In this document: piece by piece, positions 36,113 through 46,600 of the stretch
Layout of the letters: every line of letters begins with the position of its first letter
Position numbering within the stretch: position 1 is the stretch's first letter
DNA from: Hetaerina americana
Taxonomy: Eukaryota > Arthropoda > Insecta > Odonata > Calopterygidae
Assembly (NCBI GenBank): GCA_022747635.1
Contig: JAKTNV010000003.1
Coordinates: 27,667,830-27,731,829 of the forward strand
DNA: 64,000 nucleotides
Reading direction: 5' to 3'
The notes under the pieces: model-generated
Seen by the model: the letters and a program-made list of their open reading frames with translations, nothing else
Databases searched by the model: none
Told to the model about the DNA's origin: nothing
Made by a program: the position numbers and the translations under genes

Positions 36113-37912
36113 TCAACACCCCCTCATCCACTTTTCCTGCCTCCATAGGATTGCTCCCAACAAACCCCTCTCTTCGCCCACCATACCAAGTACTTCCTCA
36201 TTTGTTTTCTTCTCTGTCCATTTCACCTTCTCCATTCTTCTCCACACCCACATTTCAAAAGCCTCCAATCTACGTCTATCCTCCTGCTTCAATGACCACG
36301 TTTCCGCTCCGTACATAGCTACGCTCCATATCAAAGTTTTTACGAGTCTTTTCTTAACATCCTTACTCAAAGTCCGTGCCATCAACTCCCTCCTCCTTGT
36401 GAAAGCCTCTTTGCCTAGCGCAATTCTTCTCCTTACGTCCCTACTACTTTGACCGTGTTGGTCCAAAACACTACCGAGATACGTAAACTGTTCTACCTGC
36501 TCTAGCTTTTGCCCTCCTATTTTATTGTTAAGCTTGGCCTTTTTCTTTCTAGAAAATCGCATAACCTTTGTTTTATTAATATTGATTCTCATCCCATACC
36601 TGTCGCACTGAATTTCCAATTCACTAAGCAATGCTTGCAGCCCCTTGGCTGACTGACAAACTAAAGCTTGGTCATCAGCAAACCTAACTGATTTTACGAA
36701 TTCCCCGCCCACTTTCATTCCTACCTCGAGTTCTTCCCATGCCTCTTTGATCATTTCTTCTGCGTACAGGTTGAACAGCAACGGTGATAATGGGCAACCC
36801 TGCCTTACACCCCTTCCTAACACTGCCCATCCTGACTCCCCGTTTCCCACCCTCACCTGAGCAGTCTGAGACATGTACAGGTTGCGGATTAGCCTCCTTT
36901 CCCTCCAATCTATTCCTATTTTCTGCAATATACTCATTAGTTTTTCCCAATTTACTCTATCAAACGCTTTTTCGAAATCTACGAAACAGGCAAATACCTC
37001 CTGGTTGTGTTCTATATTCCTCTCGATTAATAATCTCATTACTGCAATGGCATCACGCGTACCTCTCCCCTTCCTAAACCCAAACTGATCATCCCCTAAG
37101 TAATCATTTGCCCTACTCTCTATCCTTTTGTTTATGATCCTGAGAACAACTTTAGCTGCGTGGGATATCAAACTAATTGTCCTATAGTCCTCACATGACG
37201 TGGCCTTTACTTTTTTCGGAATAGGAACTAAAACTGATCTCACAAAGTCTTCCGGCCAGATTCCCTCATAAATACTACGGATCAGCCCATATAGCCTCTT
37301 CCTCCCACATTTCCCCAAGCATTTCAAAAGTTCCACGGGAATGTTATCTACCCCCACTGCCTTCTTTAGTTTCATCTCCCTTAATGCCCTTTCTATCTCA
37401 TTGTCTAGTATGCCTGGACCTAAGCTATCTTCCTCTACGTCATGTTCCTTTTCAATGTCTAACTTTGTTGGTCTAAGCTCTCTACTATACAGTTCTTCTA
37501 CATATTCCTTCCATCTCTCTTGGATCTTTCCTGCGTCAACTATTACCTTACCGGCCTTATCTCTAACTGCTATCGTTGATCTCCCTTTCTTACTTCCCGA
37601 TAAAGATTTAGCTATGCTGTAAAGCGCACCGATTTCCCCCTTCCTCTGCAGACTTTCCATATTCTCGCACTGCGTCTTCCACCATGCTTCCTTTGCTTTA
37701 TTTGTTGCCCGCCTCAATTTATTGTTCAATTCTTTGTACTTCATTTTGCCTAATTCTGTATTTATATTCTTCCATTTTCGCCGCTCATCCATTTTTGTAA
37801 TCATCTCATCCGTGATCCATGGTATACGAGTCCTTTTAGCGTTAACGGTTCCAATAGTGTCTTTTGCCGCTTTAGACAACCCTTTTTTTGATACATTCCC
37901 ATTTTTCTTCAA
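36113..37912 (-). pseudogene. RTE reverse transcriptase, ORF interrupted (copy A)
   Basis: This is a 599-codon open frame encoding the reverse transcriptase. Visible motifs are DYRTISLIS (about 242-250), QFGFRKGRGT (276-285), FVDFEKAFD (310-318, first catalytic Asp), GVRQGCPLSPLLFN (368-381) and FADD (411-414, catalytic pair). The C-terminal MYGAETWSLKQEDRRRLEAFEMW and NEEVLGMVGEERGLL region follows, typical of RTE. The frame is cut short at WMRGC by a 1-bp deletion relative to copy B, losing about 50 C-terminal residues. Upstream, the same protein continues in another frame (KIMEDGKELSTIEEKWE), so the first Met is not the true start. The catalytic residues are intact. Confidence 0.88.
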
Positions 37913-37961
37913 TAGTACTTAGCTCTTTTCCGTCCTCCATGATTTTCTCTACCGCCTGTTT

Positions 37962-38948
37962 TTATTCCTTTCTTTTCAACCCATTTAATGCTTCTACATT
38001 CCATTTTCTAACTCGCCGCCCCTGCCTTATCTTTTTAAAACGTACGCTACATTTCATAACAACTAAATTGTGGTCTGAGTCCGCATCCACTCCCGGGAAG
38101 CTGTGGGAATTTATCACACTGTTCCTAAACCTGTGTCTAACCAGGATATAATCTAGCTGATATCTTCCCGAGTCACCTGGCATTTTCCATGTATACCTGC
38201 GTCTTTTGTGGTGTCTGAACCAAGTGTTGGTGATAACTAACCCCTGTCTCCTGCAGAACGCAACTGCTTTCTCCCCGCGGTCATTCCTCGTGCCTAAACC
38301 GTAGTCCCCCACCTCATCACCATCTCTTCCTTCGCCTACTGTCGCATTCCAATCCCCCATCACTATCAAATGTTTCCCTGCAGGAACACATGCAATCATG
38401 TCCTCTAACTGATCGTATATCCTATCGACCTCTTCTTCCTTATGGTTGCTCGGTGGCATGTATACCTGGATAATAACTAAGTTCGTCGGTTCTGCTTTTA
38501 TCTCCACTAGTAGTATTTTATCCGTTACCTGCTCTATGTTGACTACGCTTCTTCCTACCTCTTCATTTAATACTATGGCAACCCCTCGTTGGCTCTCGTC
38601 CCCACCGCTGTATATTATTCTATACTTATCACTCCAGTAATCCCCGCTATCTTTCCATCTCACCTCGCATAGACCTAAAATATCTATATTTCCCCTTTCC
38701 ATCTCTCGCTTAACATTCTCCAATTTCCCCGTCCTCATCATTGTCCTAACATTCCACGTTCCTATTCTAACTAATTTGGTCTTCTTCTCCTGCGTCTTCT
38801 GTCCTGCTGCTGCTGGTTTTCCCTTGCAAGGGTTTCGTGGGATGACGACCGCGGAAGCCTTGCCTCCCCCGCTGCCGGGCACGACACACGGCCGATTGGG
38901 CCGAGCCCCGTGGTTGCCAGGACTCAAAATATCTCTATTGTCCATCAT
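37962..38948 (-). pseudogene. RTE APE-type endonuclease, with premature stop (copy A)
   Basis: This is a 328-codon frame for the exonuclease-endonuclease-phosphatase domain that nicks target DNA. Motifs in order are GTWNVRT (63-69), CEVRW (94-98, metal-binding Glu), VYMPPSN (162-168), GDWNATVGEG (198-207, catalytic Asp/Asn), QLDYIL (264-269) and SDHNLV (291-296, catalytic Asp/His). All the catalytic positions I can check are present. The TAA at its end falls in mid-protein: in-frame sequence after it continues as KQAVEKIMEDGKELSTIEEKW before the frame breaks. The Met at 38948 fits a start, because upstream sequence is 5' UTR without a matching frame. The first 55 residues are low-complexity and probably disordered. 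Confidence 0.88.
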
Positions 38949-39235
38949 ATTTTTCTAGGGAATGATAATTGAGGTGGTTTCCCGTTGCCTTCCTCAATAG
39001 TGTTTTTAACGTGACACCATCACTTACTGGCCGCCCCACTGGGGTGAGACGCCATTGCAGCCGCCTCACTGAGGAACAGACGCTGCGTGGACTACCTTTC
39101 CTCTGGCTCCTAACCTTCGACCTATCTGGCATGGGTGACCCTACCAGGAGCAATTTTTATTACTCCCGCCAGTACAGCTCTAGGGGTCATCGGAACGCAC
39201 AAGCCCTTCCACCACGTCAAGGTTGTAGTCCGGGG

Positions 39236-39240
<5 letters not shown>
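38949..39240 (-). promoter_or_regulatory. RTE 5' UTR
   Basis: This untranslated leader of copy A presumably carries the internal promoter. Near its 5' end GGACTAC (39231-39225) is complementary to GTAGTCC about 135 nt downstream (39095-39089). Such a closing stem could be part of a folded 5' RNA, but I cannot show a ribozyme. The segment with 'gaggaaggcaacgggaaacc' near 38960-38995 recurs as an inverted fragment at 41303-41380. Confidence 0.6.

Positions 39241-39294
<54 letters not shown>
39241..39294. repeat. TA microsatellite between RTE copies A and B
   Basis: 54 bp of pure TA separating the 5' end of copy A from the oligo-A tail of copy B. Confidence 0.95.
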
Positions 39295-39309
<15 letters not shown>

Positions 39310-41248
39310 AAGGTAATCTACCGGTTAAGGTAGGTTTTTGGATGGACACAACTACCAAACATATAGTATATTTTATTACTCCTAACAAAACACAAAATCC
39401 ATCATTCTACTCTATATCAGTTCCCTCTTCATCTCTGAGTACTTTCTTCCTCCCTTCATCCCGTCCAACATCCCTATCCTGTTCCTTCCCTTTCCTCTTT
39501 TGCCCAACATTCTACCCTCTATCACAGTCTTCAACATCCCACTGCCGGTCAACACTCCCTTCATCCACTTTTCCTGCCTCCGTAGGATTGCTCCCAACAA
39601 ACCCCTCTCTTCGCCCACCATACCAAGTACTTCCTCATTTGTTTTCTTCTCTGTCCATTTCACCTTCTCCATTCTTCTCCACACCCACATTTCAAAAGCC
39701 TCCAATCTACGTCTATCCTCCTGCTTCAATGACCACGTTTCCGCGCCGTACATAGCTACGCTCCACATCAAAGTTTTTACGAGTCTTTTTATAACATCCT
39801 TACTCATCGTCCCTGTCATCAACTCCCTCCTCCTTGTGAAAGCCTCTTTGCCTAGCGCAATTCTTCTCCTTACGTCCCTACTACTTTGACCGTGTTGGCC
39901 CAAAACACTTCCGAGATAAATAAATTGTTCTACCTGCTCTAGTTTTTGCCCTCCTATTTTAATGCTAAGCTTAGCCTTTTTCTTTCTAGAAAATCGCATA
40001 ACCTTTGTTTTATTAATATTGATTCTCATCCCATACCTGTCGCACTGAATTTCCAATTCACTAAGCAATGCTTGCAGCCCCTTGGCTGACTGACAAACTA
40101 AAGCTTGGTCATCAGCAAACCTTACTGATTTTACGAATCCCCCGCCCACTTTCATTCCTACCTCGAGTTCTTCCCATGCCTCTTTGATCATTTCCTCTGC
40201 ATACAGGTTGAACTGCAACGGTGATAATGGGCAACCCTGCCTTACACCCCTTCCTAACACTGCCCATCCTGACTCCCCGTTTCCCACCCGCACCTGAGCA
40301 GTCTGAGACATGTACAGGTTGCGGATTAGCCTCCTTTCCCTCCAATCTATTCCTATTTTCTGCAATATACTCATTAGTTTTTCCCAATTCACTCTATCAA
40401 ACGCTTTTTCGAAATCTACGAAACAGGCAAATACCTCCTGGTTATGTTCTATATTCCTCTCGATTAATAATCTCATGACTGCAATGGCATCACGCGTACC
40501 TCTCCCCTTCCTAAACCCAAACTGATCATCCCCTAAGTAATCATTTGCCCTACTCTCTATCCTTTTGTTTATGATCCTGAGAACAACTTTAGCTGTGTGG
40601 GATATCAAACTAATTGTCCTATAGTCCTCACATGACGTGGCCTTTACTTTTTTCGGAATAGGAACTAAAACTGATCTCACAAAGTCTTCCGGCCAGATTC
40701 CCTCATAAATGCTGCGGATCAGCCCATATAGCCTCTTCCTCCCACATTTTCCTAAGCATTTTAAAAGTTCCACGGGAATGTTATCTACCCCCACGGCCTT
40801 ATTTAGTTTCATCTCCCTTAATGCCCTTTCTATCTTGTTGTCTAGTATGCCTGGACCTAACCTGTCTTCCTCTACGTCATTTTCTTTTTCAATGTCTAAC
40901 TTTGTTGGTCTGAGTTCTTTACTATACAGTTCTTCTATATACTCCTTCCATCTCTCTTGGATCTTTCCTGCGTCAACTATTACCTTACCCGCCTTATCTC
41001 TAACTGCTATCGTTGATCTCCCTTTCTTACTTCCCGGTAACGATTTAACTTTGCTGTACAGCGCACCGATTTCACCCTTCCTCTGCAGACTTTCCATATC
41101 CTCGCACTGTGTCTTCCATCATGCTTCTTTTGCCTTATTTGTTGCCCGCCTCAATTTATTGTTCAATTCTTTGTACTTCATTTTGCCTAATTCTGTATTT
41201 ATATTCTTCCATTTTCGCCGCTCATCCATCTTTGTAATCATCTCATCC

Positions 41249-41251
<3 letters not shown>
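39295..41251 (-). mobile_element. RTE non-LTR retrotransposon, 5'-truncated (copy B)
   Basis: A 1957-bp copy of the same family as A and nearly identical to it. It keeps the 3' hairpin (39318-39333) and an oligo-A tail (39295-39309), and is truncated within the ITDEMITKMDERR region at 41251, where a TA tract begins. It lies immediately 5' of copy A in the same orientation, giving the tandem order B-(TA)n-A on the minus strand. Simple 5' truncation is the usual outcome of target-primed reverse transcription. Confidence 0.93.
39412..41097 (-). pseudogene. RTE reverse transcriptase, open but 5'-truncated (copy B)
   Basis: 561 uninterrupted codons from MESLQRKGE to the natural C-terminus EMKRELI. 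Motifs are DYRTISLIS (158-166), QFGFRKGRGT (192-201), FVDFEKAFD (226-234), GVRQGCPLSP (284-293) and FADD (327-330). The C-terminal NEEVLGMVGEERGLL and GRMLGKRGKGRNRIGMLD regions follow. Unlike copy A the C-terminus is complete and no stop interrupts the RT. A stop just upstream of 41097 and the missing endonuclease mean it cannot act alone, though its RT core looks sound. It gives the reference for the family's true C-terminus. Confidence 0.9.

Positions 41252-41302
<51 letters not shown>
41252..41302. repeat. TA microsatellite at the truncation point of copy B
   Basis: About 50 bp of TA between the truncated copy B and the inverted 5' fragment. Confidence 0.95.
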
Positions 41303-41306
<4 letters not shown>

Positions 41307-41379
41307 ACTTTTGAGGAAGGCAACGGGAAACCACCTCAATTATCATTCCCAAGAAAAAATATGATGGACAATAGAGATA

Positions 41380-41380
<1 letters not shown>
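41303..41380 (+). mobile_element. Inverted RTE 5' fragment (78 bp)
   Basis: This plus-strand stretch matches the end of the RTE 5' UTR and the first endonuclease codons (equivalent to about 39008-38931 of copy A), opposite in orientation to copies A and B. It ends at 'agagatat', where the element also has 'agagatat' and a TA tract follows, so the junction shows microhomology. Its position fits the inverted 5' segment left by twin priming of copy B, although a separate insertion cannot be excluded. Confidence 0.75.
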
Positions 41381-41422
<42 letters not shown>

Positions 41423-41437
41423 ATATACATATATGTA
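41381..41437. repeat. TA microsatellite
   Basis: TA run with TATG/TACA interruptions between the RTE fragment and the SINE. Confidence 0.95.
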
Positions 41438-41640
41438 TAGTGGATCGCGGTAGTCCAGGGAGTGGAACGTTGGACTACTGATCGGAGGGTCCCGGGTTCG
41501 ATTCCCGGGCAAGTCTCTGGGCACCTGCAGCTCCACCCAAGCTATGTGATTTTTCGGGTACCAGATCTTCCTGGGAAACCATAACCGGCTCAGGGAAAGG
41601 AATTGGCCCCCCAACCCTGATATGTGAATTTCACACGCAG
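41438..41640 (+). repeat. tRNA-related SINE, copy 3, inside TA repeats
   Basis: Carries the same head ('cgcggtagtccagggagtgg', B box 'gggttcgattcccggg') and body ('cttcctgggaaaccataacc') as copies 1 and 2. It stops at 'gaatttcacacgcag', shorter than they are, and runs into CA and TA repeats. TA tracts lie on both sides. Confidence 0.85.

Positions 41641-41730
<90 letters not shown>
41641..41730. repeat. CA then TA microsatellite
   Basis: About 28 bp of CA followed by about 60 bp of TA, forming the 3' border of SINE copy 3. Confidence 0.95.
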
Positions 41731-41733
<3 letters not shown>

Positions 41734-42323
41734 CATTATATTTTGTATATTTTATACAGTTTATATTTTTTTAAATACTTACAATTTTTATGACATTTTT
41801 CTAAACTCTTCACACATCCGTCTTTTATTTATCCTTAAAAAACTATCTTAGGTAGGTAGATAGTTTAATGCGAGATATAATAAACAAAATGTACTTCGGG
41901 AAGGGATTACCAGAAAACTCTACCGATCTATCCTGTTGCAACACTTAGTTCATATATTATTTATTTAAAAAAATAATACCGAATCCTTGGAGTCACTATA
42001 TGTTTTTTAACCCAGGGGGCCTATTCTTACTTTTATCACGTTTACTTCTATATCATACTGCGTGTAACTCGCTTTCATTTCGTCTTCGTCGGCTGAACGG
42101 GGATGCATTACTTAGGTAATATCATGCATAGTAACATATTGCCCAACAAGCTGTGCGGAGATTAGTTGAAGAAAAATGGATTGCGAGAGCTGATTTAAGA
42201 GTGGAAGCTGCATATTTTTCTTTCGGAGGAGGCGGATAAGCAAGGTGTTTTATCCGCGATTTGATGACGAGCATAGTGTTAAAGTATGGCAATATGGACA
42301 AACCACAAGTATATGGAGGAATA
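41731..42323. other. Unassigned DNA
   Basis: No gene or repeat recognised between the microsatellite and the mariner element. Confidence 0.5.
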
Positions 42324-43659
42324 CTACCTTGATCAAAAAGTTCCCGGAATAACCACCGTGTGGCGCTCCCATCGTTCCGATTTGAGTTCTGTTTTTTTTG
42401 TTAAATTGGTACATCTGTTGTTGATATTCCCTTTAAATCTTAGTGTCATAACTTGACATTTGCAAAAGTTACGTAGCCAAGAGTACATCTATCTCTGTGT
42501 GTGTTGGCGATTTTTTACAATTGCAGAAATGGATTTAAATTTGCAACAACGAACTTGTATTAAATTTTGCGTAAAAAACGGATTTAGTGGCGCACGGACG
42601 TTGGAAATGTTGGAAAAGTGTTTCGGCAACGATTCTCTAAAAAAAAAAAACGGTCGTTTACCAGTGGCACGAGCGGTTCAGAAGTGGTCGTGAGTCAATC
42701 GAAGATGATGAACGCAGTGGCAGACCATCGACATCGAAAGTCGGTGAAAAAATTGATAAAGTAAAAGAAATGTTGGTCAATAACCGCAAATTAACCATCA
42801 GAGAAATAGCGGAGGACTTGAACATTGCCTATGGATCCGCCCAAGACATTGTGGTTAATGATTTGGGTTTCCGTCGTGTAGCAGCAAAGTTGGTGCCAAA
42901 AGACCTCAATTTCATGCAAAAAAGAGACCGTGTTGACGTCGCAAAAGACATGATTTGCGAGGCTGAATCCGATCCCACATTCATCAAAAGGATCATTACT
43001 GGAGACGAGACGTGGGTTTATGAGTACGACACGCAATCCAGACATCAGGCAAGTGAATGGCGTTCACCAAATGAGCCGAGACCAAAAAAACCACGTCGTT
43101 TTCAGTCAAAAAAGAAGGCAATGCTGACGGTTTTCATGGATTACAACGGTGTAGTGCATCATGAATTTTTGCCAGAAGGCCAGACAGTAAACAAAGAGTA
43201 TTATTTGGGCGTTATGAGACGTTTGCGTGAAGCAATTCGCCGAAAGAGACCAGAAATGTGGGCAGAAAACTCGTGGATTTTGCACCATGATAACGCACCG
43301 TCGCACAGTGCTATCATTATTCGTAATTTTTTGACGAAAAATGCAACAAATACCATCCAACAGCCACCGAATTCACCTGATTTGGCTCCCTGTGACTTCT
43401 TTCTGTTCAATCGAGTTAAAAAACCATTACGGGGAACGCGTTTTAGCAGCCAGGAGGAAGTAATGGAAAAATCGCAGGAAGCACTGATGGACATACCGAA
43501 AACCGAATATAAAAAATGTTTCGAGGATTGGATCAAGCGCTGGCATAAGTGTGTTGCAGTCGATGGGGATTACTTTGAAGGGGACAATATAGATTTAGAT
43601 GAATAAACTTGTATTTTTAATTTTCTGAATAAATTCCGGGAAATTTTTGATCAAGGTAG
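42324..43659 (+). mobile_element. Mariner transposon, nearly intact
   Basis: A 1336-bp element with 27-bp terminal inverted repeats (42324-42350 and 43633-43659) that differ at one position. Both begin CTACCTTGATCAAAAA from the outside. TA dinucleotides flank it at 42322-42323 and 43660-43661. The well-matched ends and the single coding lesion indicate recent activity. It is a different mariner lineage from the element at 4592-5901, judging by its unrelated TIR sequence. Confidence 0.97.
42529..43606 (+). pseudogene. Mariner transposase with one homopolymer frameshift
   Basis: The start is the Met of MDLNLQQRT at 42529. The paired helix-turn-helix region follows: the first HTH ends at an A12 run (42639-42650) where the frame shifts, and after it YQWHERFRSGRE, ERSGRP and LTIREIAEDLNIAYGS (second HTH) continue in the next frame. 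From 42770 the frame is open to 43606. The catalytic domain has ITGDETWV (first Asp), HHDNAPSH (second Asp) and NSPDLAPCDFF (third Asp), with exactly 34 residues between the last two: the mariner DD34D signature. The linker reads LVPKDL where WVPHEL is usual. One base too many (or two too few) in the A run is the only lesion seen, so it could be a real mutation or a sequencing error. Confidence 0.93.
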
Positions 43660-46600
43660 TATCCTAAATTTGGAATTCAATCCCTCGGTAGTTCTTCTTG
43701 GTTGAGATATTTCGGATCGTGGAATTTCGCGGCCGATGTATTTTTTCCCGGGACTTATTCCACGGTTCTGAACTGTTCGGTGAGGATTGAAAGAGGAAGG
43801 AGCAGGAAATTGAGAGATAGGAAGAGAGAGAGAGAGAGGGAGGCATAAGCGGGCCCACGAGAGGCAACAGTGTTGGCGCTTCTTTCACTCGACGACTAGG
43901 GAGGAAGCCAAGGCGTGGGGAGGGGCGGTCCATATTTCCGGAATTAGCCGAGAAGGGGGAAGCGAAAGATAGCATGAAGGACAAGGGTAGGAGGTCGAGG
44001 ATGCGAGGAATGAAGGAAGAGGGAAGTGGGATTGGAAGTGGGGAGGAATATATAAGCACGGAAATAGAGGAGGGAGTCGCTTATAAAAGAAGATTATGGG
44101 AGAGGTTAGGGACTGCTCCAGATTCTGGCTTTGTTGTTTTCAACTTTTTGATATCTCCATGACAATTTTGCTTTGCTTGGCAAATTGTGCGTGTAAATTC
44201 ATGCAAAAAGTCCCATTTGATGGACGTAGTTTCATTTTGTAAGTTGCGTTTTATGAGTTACCTTTCGTATTAATGTTTGTTCGTGTAGTTACAGAAATTT
44301 AGGCAGCCGTGGAATTGGCGAGACAATGCATACGAGCGTTCTCCCCTTAAGGCTTTATGAAACAGATGAAAGAGTGCCAGAAGAAGCTTTTAAAAGAAAT
44401 ATATCACTCTTAGAAATGATGCTATCACTCCGTGGTCCTTGGTATTTTTTTATTCAAGATCATTCCTTTCGTTTCTTTTTTTTGTCAGCTTCAAATTAGC
44501 CATCACCGGGGATACAGTTAGGCAGTTCTAAATCTACTCAGGATAAAGGATATGCGGGTGGTTCAATAATGACATCTGCAATGGCATGAGGATATTATTC
44601 CCTCGTATTTTTATTGAATCATAACTGGCTCTCGTAGTCTTCGGTAATGGCGCAACTCGCTGAGGAATGCGGGAAAAATTCACTACCGCGGAACGATGTT
44701 ATTCGCTACGGGTGTCTGTTGAACCGCAAAATAAACAACTGATGGTATTTTGGTTCATAGCGTGACATTCCTTAGGGCTTTCGTTCCGCGTGGGAAAATT
44801 GCACCCCGAGTATGAAATAGCCGCAAAAATGAGACGAGAAATCTGGGTGGAGAAATGCGAAAAAGTGAGGAAAATATTTTTCGAACATCTTGGAAGAGGT
44901 TTAAGGGACTCAGCTGACGCGGAAATAAATTTCTTTTTGGAGTTGAAGAATTTCGTCGAGGATGGCAAGACATCTGCCGTTTTCCCTGTGGCAGAGCCCC
45001 AGGGAGAAATCCTCTTCTTCCGATTTGTTTTCTTCGGGTCCAGACCATTCCTAGCGAAATGAAGGGGTTCTTCGCGGATTATGCTGCAAAAAATGATGAA
45101 TTTGTGAGTTGAAAAGATAGCAGAGAACGAGAGGAAGCGTCTTATTTCCGTGGTGTTGGTGAAAATGAAATCTGACTCCGAATAGGAGACTTTGGCATGT
45201 AATTCGTACAGTTCAACGGCTATTATATGAATTTCAAGGCTATTCTGCCAGCATTATATAAAAATAATTATTATGTTTGATTTCTGGTAGTTTTTGCACA
45301 CGAACTAACCACTGCTACATTTAAAATACTCGAGGAAAACATATCAATGTAATATTTCAATGTCAGATTATGAATCAGGAAAAGTTTTTTTATCATTCGT
45401 CATCATTTTCGTCCAGTGTAATTTTTAAATTACTTAACTGTTTCTTTTGATTACAACTGATTTGATTCAAGGATCATCTGAAATACGAGTTTTAACAGTC
45501 GGTTGATCTTACATTTAGAAAGATTTCATAGCAACCTTTGCTCTCAATTTAGTTGGATAATAATGCAGGCATCAAGTTTTTGCTTCAATTCGAAAATCTG
45601 GTAGTATGCTGCTTCATATTTTAACCTGGGTTTATTAATACGATATTCAGTTATTTACACCTATCTTATTGCCGTATTTCCTATTTGTATTGCTGCAGCA
45701 AAAATATCAATTCGAATCCCGTTAATAGCGTTGTATTTTGTTGGAAAACAATGTTATTGAATACATATTTATATATGCTTATTTTATTTAGTAGTATACC
45801 CTCGCTTAGTGCTATAGTTTAGTTGCTTCAGTTGTTGTGGTATGATGTGACTAGAATGCTAGGCAACCGCGCAACCCAACCATGTTGACGCTAAAAATAA
45901 TTATTTGAAAATTGAGATACTGACCGTAACATTTTCCAATGGGAAGCAGGTCTCTTCGCTGCGATCTGTTGTCGTATCACGATATCGTATACTGTCAAGG
46001 AATAGGCTGTATCACATGCAAATAACGGGGCCAATTCATTTTCATGATTTTTCTTTAGCGTTGTTATCTTTTATGTGATTTGAATATTTGGCTAGTTACG
46101 TGTGTTTGAATGAGTTCTATGAGACATTAATTATTGAAGAGTGGTACCTCAAAGAACTACTCCGAGAGAAAAAGGCTTTTTAGTGCATTGAAAGGCAAAG
46201 TGGAGCATTTGAAAAATGAGGAACGTGGCCGCTCCCAATCGGTGGCGACAACAAATATTTCTTGGAAATCAAAATGTTGCATTTAGGCACTTGTGTTTTC
46301 ATGTAGAGTTGAGCGAAAACATCAAATTCTTGTAGCGTGGATACCCGATTTCTCTTTTTCTTCACTCCGCCCCGAGGACCATCGTTTCTCATTTGTCCGA
46401 GCATAAGACGAATGAAATACATTTCCACATGGTTTCCCAACCTTCCCAGACGCTTTGGAATGAGGATTTAGGGAGAGGGGTAGTGGAAGATTTAGGAAGC
46501 GGGGAAAGATAGGAGTGGAGATGATGTGGGAAGGGCGGGTAAGGTATTATGGGGGAAACCACTGATGAAAGTGGATGGATGGGCGCGGGGCTGGAAGGTT

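Larger units (their letters stand above)
35869..39240 (-). mobile_element. RTE-type non-LTR retrotransposon, near full length (copy A)
   Basis: On the minus strand, in order: a 292-bp 5' UTR (39240-38949), an endonuclease ORF, an RT ORF, a short 3' UTR with a hairpin (35887-35902), and an A tail merging into TA repeats. The domain order (APE-type endonuclease, then RT with FADD, no RNase H), the short 3' UTR and the microsatellite-like tail fit the RTE clade. TA tracts border both ends. Three lesions split what was probably one ORF: a TAA about 20 codons before the end of the endonuclease part, a frameshift near 37880-37890, and a 1-bp loss near 36118. It closely resembles copy B next door, so it is young. 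These proteins nick DNA and reverse-transcribe their own RNA at the target. Confidence 0.92.

Noticed and set aside
36113..37922. Plus-strand frames opposite the RTE reverse transcriptase
   Set aside because: They are antisense shadows of the minus-strand RT frame.
45840..46160. Copy of the 56-kb LINE-related repeat
   Set aside because: Only about 16 bp ('gggaagcaggtctctt') resembles it; the flanks do not align.
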